The translations under genes and the position numbers were made by a program. Positions 48,762-55,296 of a DNA stretch of 64,000 nt are shown here, in pieces. The stretch comes from Ectopseudomonas guguanensis (GTDB taxonomy: Bacteria; Pseudomonadota; Gammaproteobacteria; Pseudomonadales; Pseudomonadaceae), in the NCBI RefSeq assembly GCF_900104265.1, contig NZ_FNJJ01000015.1, positions 102,860 through 166,859 on the forward strand, written 5' to 3'. Position 1 is the first letter of the stretch; the number at the start of each line of letters is the position of its first letter. The notes under the pieces were generated by a model. That model searched no databases and was not told the DNA's origin. It saw nothing but the letters and a program-made list of their open reading frames with translations.

Positions 48762-49424
48762 TTGAAGAAAATTTTAATAGCCACCGCAATTACAGCGTTA
48801 GTAATAGCACTCTCAATTGCAACCCTCCTCCTACTCCCCTGCTCACTAGGCGCTAGACCCAATATTGCTGAGATAGTATCTGCTTGGGCCGCATTATTAG
48901 CTGTAATTGGAGCCGCACTTGCCTATCAAAATTGGCTATCGAGCAAGCTACAAGATGATGCGTACTCACTAGTTAAAAAATACTTGGAGCATCAGAGTCA
49001 AATCGAGTACGAGGTAATACAAGTATTTACAAGGCTAGACGGCCTGTGCCCTGCACCAGGAATGATGGTAGTACGTGCGGAGGAAGCGCTGCCTGAATTA
49101 GAGCAAATAGCCAACAAGACAGGCGAAATAGATAGAGCCATCAGGCTATTTCATACAGCAAAGCAAGAATTTGAATTCTGGGGAATAGAACTCACTGACA
49201 AGGGCCACGAACTCCATAAAAGGGTAATGGAAGAAACATGGAGCTTTGCGGTAGTAATGCGATCCTCAATAGACACAACAGCAGGTTATTATACAAATAA
49301 CGCTCCTTTAGAAGACATCACAAGAGTAAACGAAATATTAAGAAAGCGAGCAGTTAGTTTAAACACGACATTTGAAGAGCGAAGAAACACAGGATTCAAT
49401 AAACTATTCGAGCTAAAACACTAG
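48762..49424 (+). CDS. Cargo membrane protein of unknown function
   Basis: A protein of 220 residues with two N-terminal membrane segments (ILIATAITALVIALSIATLLL and a second in VSAWAALLAVIGAALAY), then a long helical cytoplasmic part with many Glu/Lys. The whole gene is markedly richer in A/T than the core genome, with codons to match, so it is recently acquired. The only reasonable start is a TTG at 48762. The two-segment-plus-helical plan is shared by many small phage-defence or exclusion proteins, but there is no specific match. Confidence 0.6.
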   Translation: MKKILIATAITALVIALSIATLLLLPCSLGARPNIAEIVSAWAALLAVIGAALAYQNWLSSKLQDDAYSLVKKYLEHQSQIEYEVIQVFTRLDGLCPAPGMMVVRAEEALPELEQIANKTGEIDRAIRLFHTAKQEFEFWGIELTDKGHELHKRVMEETWSFAVVMRSSIDTTAGYYTNNAPLEDITRVNEILRKRAVSLNTTFEERRNTGFNKLFELKH

Positions 49425-49434
49425 CCACGACTAC

Positions 49435-49453
49435 TGTCGAAAAAGTGTCGAAA
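49435..49453. repeat. TGTCGAAA tandem site, right end
   Basis: TGTCGAAAAAGTGTCGAAA repeats the doublet seen at 43711-43730, here about 100 bases before the right att copy. Confidence 0.6.
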
Positions 49454-49556
49454 GCACAGCCCATGGATGGCTGACACTGACCAGAACGGTCGAAGCGAGG
49501 AGCCTGGCACAGCCAGCTTTGACCAACGAAGGTCATCAACGAACAGTGCTAAAACC

Positions 49557-49587
49557 GGGTTCAAATCCCCCCGGCCCACCAAATAAG
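49557..49587. other. Right attachment site, partial copy of the ssrA 3' end
   Basis: GGGTTCAAATCCCCCCGG then CCCACCAAATAA copies the T arm and CCA end of tmRNA with one T deleted. It defines the right boundary of the first element and the left boundary of a second. Confidence 0.85.
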
Positions 49588-49620
49588 CCCTTGAAAATCT
49601 TGGATTTTCAGGGGCTTTTT
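49586..49620 (+). terminator. Terminator after the right att copy
   Basis: AGCCC-T-TGAAAATC pairs with GATTTTCA-G-GGGCT around a 3-base loop, followed by TTTTT. It is in the same place, relative to the att core, as the ssrA terminator at the left end, but of different sequence. Confidence 0.8.
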
Positions 49621-49627
49621 CTTTTGA

Positions 49628-49647
49628 GTGTCGATAATATGTCGAAA
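49628..49647. repeat. GTGTCGA tandem site of the second element
   Basis: GTGTCGATAATATGTCGAAA is a third, slightly diverged doublet, placed about 40 bases after the att copy exactly as at the left end of the first element. Confidence 0.55.
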
Positions 49648-49689
49648 ACGTAAAGGGTGGCTTTACGACATCACATTCATGGATGAGCA

Positions 49690-50238
49690 ATGAATTACAG
49701 GCAAGCTAAGCGAAAAGCAGCAAATCAAGCAGTCATCGGCTTCGTTGTTATGGTGTCAGGCATCATCGCTAGCCTCGTTTCCGCCATGAAAATGATCTAT
49801 TTCAGGCTCGACGATGGAACAGCTCTAAGCGGAATGCTCACAGCTCCGTTAAAAAATTTGATCTCGTTTCTGTACTACCAGCCATGGTTCCCAAAATGGC
49901 TGTGGCAGACCTGCCCGACCCCCAACCCATACGCCCTCAACGATCCAGAAAATTTTAAATTCCTCGTTGTTTACGGAGCCATATTCGTGGGCGCGGCAAT
50001 CTCCGCAAGCGCTAACAAGTCGAGAAGACGCCTAGCGAAGATCAACGAAGAGATCGAAAACGAGATGCTGCGACAGTCTCTCAGAGGTGAAAGCGCGGCA
50101 AGAAGCAGAGCGACAATGGAGGAAAACGCTTTAATTCCTCAGCAAAGCATTTTCAGCCAAGTGCATCAGCTGTATTTGGCGCCCATCGTAGTAACAATCA
50201 TCGGAGCACTTCTGCTCAAATTTGGCTTTGGTATTTGA
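49690..50238 (+). CDS. YniB-like membrane protein, cargo of the second element
   Basis: A protein of 182 residues with hydrophobic segments near 14-33 (VIGFVVMVSGIIASLVSAM), 92-108 (FLVVYGAIFVGAAISAS) and 160-180 (YLAPIVVTIIGALLLKFGFG), and a charged helical stretch between the last two. The N-terminus MNYRQAKRKAANQAVIGF and the mid-region FLYYQPWFPKWLWQTCPTPN resemble the YniB family of unknown function. It is A/T-richer than the core. Its 3' end overlaps the decayed integrase on the other strand. Confidence 0.65.
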   Translation: MNYRQAKRKAANQAVIGFVVMVSGIIASLVSAMKMIYFRLDDGTALSGMLTAPLKNLISFLYYQPWFPKWLWQTCPTPNPYALNDPENFKFLVVYGAIFVGAAISASANKSRRRLAKINEEIENEMLRQSLRGESAARSRATMEENALIPQQSIFSQVHQLYLAPIVVTIIGALLLKFGFGI

Positions 50239-50601
50239 CCGAAGGCCCCAACCTCACCGCATCCTGCAGATGATCCGGCGCCAGGTGCGCATAGCGCATG
50301 GTCATGGCCAAGCTGGAGTGACCCAGGATTTTCTGCAGGGTGAGGATGTTCCCGCCGTTCTGAATGAAGTGGCTAGCGAAGGTGTGTCGCAGGGCGTGGG
50401 CGGCCTGGCCTTTTGGTAGGCGGATAGTCGTCCTGGCCAGGGCGCCCGGTGGCCAGACAGATCAACGATTATCTAGACGTGCGGGTTATCGCAGCCGCGC
50501 CGGATTTCTTCCAGCAGCCCGGCGATCTATTCGGTGGTCAGCCAGGACAGCTCCCGTTCCTGCACCTTGAGCGGCTTTACCAGAGCGCGCGGATTGGCAT
50601 A
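50216..50601 (-). pseudogene. Decayed integrase, 3' part of a relative of the intact integrase
   Basis: Base by base this stretch parallels 44688-45230 of the intact integrase, from the C-terminal DHLQDAVR and the ARTTIRLPKGQAAHALRH region on. About 170 bases in the middle are missing at a junction near 50445 (GCCAGGGCGC joined to CCGGTGGCCA). The 5' half of the gene is absent past about 50601. It cannot encode a working recombinase. Confidence 0.85.
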
Positions 50602-50776
50602 AGCGTGCCCGGCAATGCGCCACTCAGGTGCGTTGAGCCAGCGCCTCGTGCAGCCTCTCGGAAGTCATCCGTGACGAACTGGCCGCCGCATACCTTCGAA
50701 ACCCAGACAAGGCACAGCTGCGAAAGTACCTGCGCGATCAGCTGAAAGAGGATCCCCACACCTTGCCGTGCAGGAT
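50602..50776. other. Gene remnant zone between the decayed integrase and hipB
   Basis: A plus-strand reading frame that could encode SEVIRDELAAAYLRNPDKA and KYLRDQLKEDPHTLPCRI reaches a TAG at 50778-50780, but it has no credible start. It looks like the tail of a lost gene of the second element or of an older insertion. Confidence 0.35.
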
Positions 50777-51055
50777 TTAGCGCCCATTTGAGCGCGGCAC
50801 CTTCGGCACGATGCCAACCTGCATACCAAAGGGGTTGAAAACGCTGTTCAGCGTCTGAAGAGTCGGATTGCCCTCATCAAGCTCCAACTGCCGCAAAGCG
50901 CGCACTGACAGCTTGCACATCTGCGCGAATCTGGCCTGCTGCAGGCCAGTCACTTCCTTGCGCAGACGCCGAACGGCCGCCCCCATAGTGATCTCACCAG
51001 AAGCCAATTGCTGCTGCAGCTCATTCAGAACTCGATTGCGTTCCAGAATGTTCAT
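50777..51055 (-). CDS. hipB: HipB-type antitoxin (HTH)
   Basis: A protein of 92 residues with an Xre-type helix-turn-helix (LQQARFAQMCKLSVRALRQLE) and the following EGNPTLQTLNSVFNPFGMQVG, typical of HipB. It should bind and silence HipA and repress the operon. It is unusual in being the second gene: its ATG directly follows the TAA of hipA (TAAATG), whereas hipB normally comes first. Confidence 0.9.
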   Translation of the reverse strand: MNILERNRVLNELQQQLASGEITMGAAVRRLRKEVTGLQQARFAQMCKLSVRALRQLELDEGNPTLQTLNSVFNPFGMQVGIVPKVPRSNGR

Positions 51056-52396
51056 TTAGATCAGCCCCCAGCGAATCAAGCGCTGCCGGAGGTTTCTCAG
51101 CGCGATACGAGGGTGATTCATGGTTGAGGCGGGAAGCCCTTCTGCACTCAGCAAATCAGGTAGCACCTGGAACTCCTGCGCCGCGGCTCTCAATCGCTGG
51201 AACAGTTCATCAGGATCCATCCACTCTGCCGCCTCGGCACAGGCGGCTCTCCAGTTGACCTCTCCTGCCAGTTCGATGTGCTTTGGCCATTTCGTCGTGC
51301 GCGTGACCCCTTCCTCATCCATGACCATGGGAGCCAGGTCATAGATCGGTGCCAGCCGCACGCCTCGCTCAGTACGAAGAATGGAGGTGTTGCGTCCGTG
51401 GTTATCTGAGTTACCAAGAATCTGGTTCAGCAGATCGCGCCGCATGTATTCGAACACCAGATCCTCAACCTGCTGTCCCTGCCCAACGGCCCGCCATAGC
51501 TCGACCAGGTTTCGCAGCACCTGGGAGTGCAGCATGAAGCTCCCCGCCTCGGTAACGCCGGATAGCGAGTACATGGATTCCACTGCAGTTCGTCCAACAC
51601 CTGCAGAGCTGATCTCCCGATCAAAGCGGTGCATCCAGAGACTGGGCTTATTGCCCTCCTCCAACGCCAGCCCGTCAGCCGCAACGGTATCCATCCCCAA
51701 CTGCTGGATCGCGCGATAAAAACAGTACTCGCTGCGAAGGATGTCCTGATCCGTCTGCGCGGCTCTGTTGCGCGCAAACTTCACAAACCAGTGCTGAGCA
51801 GCCTCTTGGTCAGGTAACACTGCATCCGGGTGCAAAGCACCATGGCGATCCTCCGTCAGCAGCAACTTGGGAGCCTCACCACCAGCCCCAGTCGCACCGC
51901 CAATAGCGGCACCCTCCTCATAAGCGTATTCAAGGAAGCGAGCGTCCCGACGAATAACCTCATCGCGCGTGAAGCCCAACATAGGGCTGCCCGCAATCGC
52001 CTCGACAGATTCCTTGATACGCAGATTGCCAATCGGTGCGGGCGTGCAATGCCCCAAGAGGTAGAGATCCAGGTTGAGGCCCTCAGGTCGCTCGCCGCCC
52101 AAGCGCTGCAGTAGAAAACGTCTGGCAGCGCCTGAGGGAAGGATGTCGAAGAGAAACGCTGGAGCCTTATGATCTCGCCAGGAATCCCAGCCGAGAGGGT
52201 AAGCTGCGCTGACAGCCACGTTCAGCCGACTGCCGACAGACTCCAAGGAGTCAACCAGATAGCCCTGCTGGTAGCCATAAGCACAAGCACCCTCCAGCCC
52301 TTTCTCGGGCTGCTCGAAGCGGAGCTCCATGGCATTGCGCCACTGGCCATTCGCAAAAACCTGGAGAGTGAGATTGTGCATATCGACATCCGGCAT
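51056..52396 (-). CDS. hipA: HipA-type Ser/Thr kinase toxin
   Basis: A protein of 446 residues (E. coli HipA 440). It carries the HipA N-terminal domain, the regulatory Ser loop region GGATGAGGEAPKLLL, the catalytic loop LGNSDNHGRNTSI and the metal-binding YDLAPMVMDEEG. HipA kinases phosphorylate glutamyl-tRNA synthetase or other targets and stop translation. All kinase residues are present, so it is likely active. Starts at 52396 or 52381 are both possible; the first overlaps an operator-like palindrome. It precedes hipB. Confidence 0.92.
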   Translation of the reverse strand: MPDVDMHNLTLQVFANGQWRNAMELRFEQPEKGLEGACAYGYQQGYLVDSLESVGSRLNVAVSAAYPLGWDSWRDHKAPAFLFDILPSGAARRFLLQRLGGERPEGLNLDLYLLGHCTPAPIGNLRIKESVEAIAGSPMLGFTRDEVIRRDARFLEYAYEEGAAIGGATGAGGEAPKLLLTEDRHGALHPDAVLPDQEAAQHWFVKFARNRAAQTDQDILRSEYCFYRAIQQLGMDTVAADGLALEEGNKPSLWMHRFDREISSAGVGRTAVESMYSLSGVTEAGSFMLHSQVLRNLVELWRAVGQGQQVEDLVFEYMRRDLLNQILGNSDNHGRNTSILRTERGVRLAPIYDLAPMVMDEEGVTRTTKWPKHIELAGEVNWRAACAEAAEWMDPDELFQRLRAAAQEFQVLPDLLSAEGLPASTMNHPRIALRNLRQRLIRWGLI

Positions 52397-52398
52397 AG

Positions 52399-52456
52399 CG
52401 GCATCTTAATGCCGAAAATCTAGACGAGAGCCCTGAAAAAGGCAATTTAATGCCTT
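52399..52456. promoter_or_regulatory. Operator-like palindromes upstream of hipA
   Basis: CGGCAT-CTTA-ATGCCG (52399-52414) and AAGGCA-ATTTAA-TGCCTT (52439-52456) are perfect palindromes with the same GGCA/TGCC half-sites, spaced as in HipB operators. An AGAGGTAA/TTACCTCT pair follows to the right (about 52461-52494). Confidence 0.7.
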
Positions 52457-52849
52457 ATCAAGAGGTAATGACCTGAAAATAGGCACTTACCTCTCTCGAT
52501 CAGATGAACCCTAGTCATGATTTACTCGACAGCTGCCAGCGTGCCCAGTCGATCACCACAGGCACTCTTCAATGAGATCCTTCTCGAAGGTTCTCTCCAA
52601 CACAGGCACGACCTCTACGCCCCCGGACAACTCCCGCTCTTGGATCTCGTAGCGCTTCGGCGCTGCCGCGTTACGGATTAGGGTCAGCCGAGTACAAGCG
52701 CGCCATGCGAACGGATGAGTTGCGGGGCCTGGAAGTGATGGAACGCCTGCCAATTAACGAATTAAATTCATCAAGCAAATGAATTAATACCGAAAAAAGG
52801 AGAAAAAATAATCAATAGACTCGCAGCCATTTTTATCGGAGCTGCGCCC
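52457..52849. other. Spacer between the hip operators and the MFS gene, no convincing gene
   Basis: This 390-base stretch has no gene with both a start site and coding character. The outer AGAGGTAA/TTACCTCT repeat, an unsupported minus-strand frame at 52553-52753, and an A/T-rich right end with an operator-like palindrome are all that is seen. Confidence 0.5.
52765..52785. promoter_or_regulatory. Candidate LysR-type operator upstream of the MFS gene
   Basis: AATTCAT-CAAGCAA-ATGAATT is a perfect 7-bp inverted repeat with the T-N11-A spacing of LysR boxes. It lies 65 bases before the MFS start. The LysR gene that could bind it is downstream of the MFS gene at 54094-55038. Confidence 0.5.
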
Positions 52850-54046
52850 ATGTCTGTATATGAATCAGCCTCTCAATCCGTTGCCTCGCAACGAGGCGCA
52901 GGCCTTAGCGTCGCCATCCTGGCATTCTCTGCCTTCCTCATCGTCACCACGGAATTTCTGATCGTCGGCCTCCTGCCTGCGTTGGCCCGAGACCTGAACA
53001 TTTCCGTGTCCATGGCAGGCCAACTGGTGACGCTGTTTGCGTTCACGGTGATGCTTTTCGGGCCGCCGTTGACTGCAATGCTTTCTCACCTTGATCGAAA
53101 GAAGCTGTTCGTGGCCATTCTGCTGATCTTCGCCGCCTCGAATGCGCTTGCAGCCATATCGGACAGCTTCTGGCTTCTCGCTGTCGCACGCCTGATACCT
53201 GCGCTGGCGCTGCCGGTGTTCTGGGGTACAGCCAGTGAAACCGCGGGGCAACTGGCCGGTCCTGCGAAAGCCGGTCAGGCGATCGCCAACGTCTATCTGG
53301 GTATCTCTGCCGCGATGCTGCTCGGCATTCCGCTGGGCACCCTGGTGTCGAATGCGCTTGGCTGGAGGGGCGCATTCTGGTTGCTCGCCGGCTTGTCGAT
53401 GCTCATGGCGCTGGCCATCCTGGCGTTCATGCCTGGTGTATCCCGCACCGCCAGGGTGGACTTTCTGCAGCAGGCGAAGATTTTCAAGGAGCCCTATTTC
53501 CTTTCGAATGTACTGCTTTCCATCGTCGTGTTCAGCGCCATGTTTACCGCCTACACCTACCTTGCCGACATCCTGGAGCGCGTGGCTGGCGTACATCCCG
53601 AACATATCGGATGGTGGCTGATGGCATTCGGCGCGGTCGGCCTGATCGGTAACTGGGTTGGCGGCAAGGCGATCGATAAATCGCCGATCAAGGCCAGCGT
53701 GCTCTTTCTGATTCTGTTGGCCGTTGGCATGACTGCGATTGTTCCGTTCGCGCATGCTGGTCTGATTTTCTGCGCTGCGCTGGGCCTGTGGGGCATTGCA
53801 AATACCGCTCTTTACCCGGTCAGCCAGGTGCGCGTCATGAGTTCGGTATCCCATTCCAAGGCACTGGCGGGCACCACCAACGTATCGGCGGCAAATGCAG
53901 GCATCGGTATTGGCGCCATGGTCGGCGGCATGACCATTGCCAAACTGGGGACCGAGTATCTTGGCTATGCGGCTGCGACCATCGCCGTCATGGCTCTGAT
54001 GCTGGTGCCGCTGGTCCATAAGCTGGCGCCACGGCAGCAGCATTGA
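52850..54046 (+). CDS. MFS exporter, DHA1 family (AraJ/sugar-efflux-like)
   Basis: A protein of 398 residues with twelve membrane segments (for example FSAFLIVTTEFLIVGLLPAL). The loop signature after segment 2 reads PPLTAMLSHLDRKKLF, and SETAGQLAGPAKAGQAIANV and the C-terminal half follow the DHA1 plan. It exports small molecules (sugars, drugs or amino-acid derivatives) with protons; the substrate is unknown. GGAGC precedes the ATG. It faces a LysR-type regulator gene 47 bp downstream, convergently. Confidence 0.85.
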   Translation: MSVYESASQSVASQRGAGLSVAILAFSAFLIVTTEFLIVGLLPALARDLNISVSMAGQLVTLFAFTVMLFGPPLTAMLSHLDRKKLFVAILLIFAASNALAAISDSFWLLAVARLIPALALPVFWGTASETAGQLAGPAKAGQAIANVYLGISAAMLLGIPLGTLVSNALGWRGAFWLLAGLSMLMALAILAFMPGVSRTARVDFLQQAKIFKEPYFLSNVLLSIVVFSAMFTAYTYLADILERVAGVHPEHIGWWLMAFGAVGLIGNWVGGKAIDKSPIKASVLFLILLAVGMTAIVPFAHAGLIFCAALGLWGIANTALYPVSQVRVMSSVSHSKALAGTTNVSAANAGIGIGAMVGGMTIAKLGTEYLGYAAATIAVMALMLVPLVHKLAPRQQH

Positions 54047-54093
54047 GTCTGACGGCGCAAGCGGTGGTCGATGCGCATCATGGTTCGGCGTGA

Positions 54094-55038
54094 TCAGCGC
54101 GCCGAACCATCTGCGTCGACTCGCGCACCGTGGGGCGTAAGCCGCGGGCGCAGGTAATCCAGCAGGGCTCTGACCTTGGCTACGTTCTCGCGACTTTTCA
54201 GCCAGATCAAATGCATGGGCAAGCCATCCGTAGCCAGGTCCGGCAACACTTCGACGAGCGTTCCCTGTTCGATGTGGCGCTGTGTGAGCCAGGTCGGTAG
54301 CTGCCCGATACCGTGCCCTGCAAGCACCGCCGCCACCTCCCCCTCGCCGTCCCCCACGGCAATTCGCGTTTGTACCGCTCGGCGCTCCATCTCTCCCGGC
54401 CGCGCGCCCCGGAAAAACCAGGGGCCGACCAAACCGTCGCTCTGCACGTAACCGATGCACTGGTGGTTATCCAGATCATGCTGGTTTTCTGGATAGCCAT
54501 GGCGCTGCAGGTAGTCCGGTGAGGCGCAGAAGATCAGGCGCTGCGCACCAAAGTACTCATGACCCAGATTGGCCGGCCAGGTATCCGGGCCGCCGATGCG
54601 AACGACGATATCGACGTTCTCGTAAGCAGGATCGATGAAGCGATCAGTGAACGAGATATGCGGCTGGAGCATGGGGTGCAGATGGATAAAATCCATGATC
54701 AACGGCAGTACATGGAGGCGACCGTAGGAGGCTGGCAGGTCTATACGAACCTTGCCATGGAGTTCGTGCTCCTGGCTGAGAAGCGCATGCTCGACCTCTT
54801 CGAGCTCCGACAGAACCGTTGTGCAGGTCCTGTAGAACAAGGCGCCGGCATCGGTGAGCGCCAGCGTGCGAGTGGTACGGTTGAACAGCCGCGTGCCCAA
54901 CCGTTCCTCCAGGCGAGCCACGCTTTTGCTGACGGCAGAGCCGGTGAGATTGAGGCGCTCGGCCGCAGCGGTGAAGCTGCCAAAATCAGCGACGGCAACA
55001 AAGACATCGATCCCCTTCAGCCGCTCGGATGAGTGCAT
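54094..55038 (-). CDS. LysR-family transcriptional regulator
   Basis: A protein of 314 residues. The N-terminal helix-turn-helix (FGSFTAAAERLNLTGSAVSKSVARLEE) is followed by a type-2 periplasmic-binding-like effector domain (RIDLPASYGRLHVLPLIMDF). It resembles the LysR group that controls neighbouring MFS exporters or quinone oxidoreductases. It probably controls the convergent MFS gene through the palindrome at 52765-52785. Confidence 0.9.
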   Translation of the reverse strand: MHSSERLKGIDVFVAVADFGSFTAAAERLNLTGSAVSKSVARLEERLGTRLFNRTTRTLALTDAGALFYRTCTTVLSELEEVEHALLSQEHELHGKVRIDLPASYGRLHVLPLIMDFIHLHPMLQPHISFTDRFIDPAYENVDIVVRIGGPDTWPANLGHEYFGAQRLIFCASPDYLQRHGYPENQHDLDNHQCIGYVQSDGLVGPWFFRGARPGEMERRAVQTRIAVGDGEGEVAAVLAGHGIGQLPTWLTQRHIEQGTLVEVLPDLATDGLPMHLIWLKSRENVAKVRALLDYLRPRLTPHGARVDADGSAR

Positions 55039-55296
55039 CCCTATCTCCCGTTTCTGAACCCGGGAGCGATCCTACCGAAATACCTGGCAGAGGCCTGCAT
55101 CCATCTTGGTGATTCGCGCAAACGACGCGAAGTCGCGCAGCGGATAGATGAATCAGCGCATGCCAATGGCCGCGCCTTGCCCAAGTCGCCTCGGCCCATG
55201 CGGCTCAGCTGCCCATATCCGATCAACCGATACAGCAGACCCACCCGAAAACCCGGATAATGGCCGCCATTTTGTTTCGCTCGCTGGTATTGCCTC

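Larger units (their letters stand above)
43665..49587. mobile_element. Pf1/Pf4-like inovirus element integrated at ssrA, lacking structural genes
   Basis: Bounded by the direct att repeats at 43638-43669 and 49557-49587. From left to right it holds a cargo gene, integrase, Pf1-type replication initiator, a small membrane protein, three overlapping early genes, an operator region, a divergent repressor-like gene and a second cargo gene. No major coat protein, adsorption protein, or Zot-like assembly ATPase is found on either strand between initiator and early genes, where Pf phages carry them. It is therefore either a defective prophage or an RS1-like satellite needing a helper phage. Confidence 0.8.
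49588..50601. mobile_element. Second, decayed integrated element in tandem
   Basis: After the att copy at 49557-49587 the order terminator, GTGTCGA doublet (49628-49647), one cargo gene, then a leftward integrase 3' part repeats the layout of the left end of the first element. The rest of this second element is missing. No further att copy is seen to the right. Confidence 0.65.

Noticed and set aside
52553..52753. Minus-strand frame of 66 codons upstream of hipA
   Set aside because: No ribosome site, domain or neighbour relation supports it. It is reported only as spacer.
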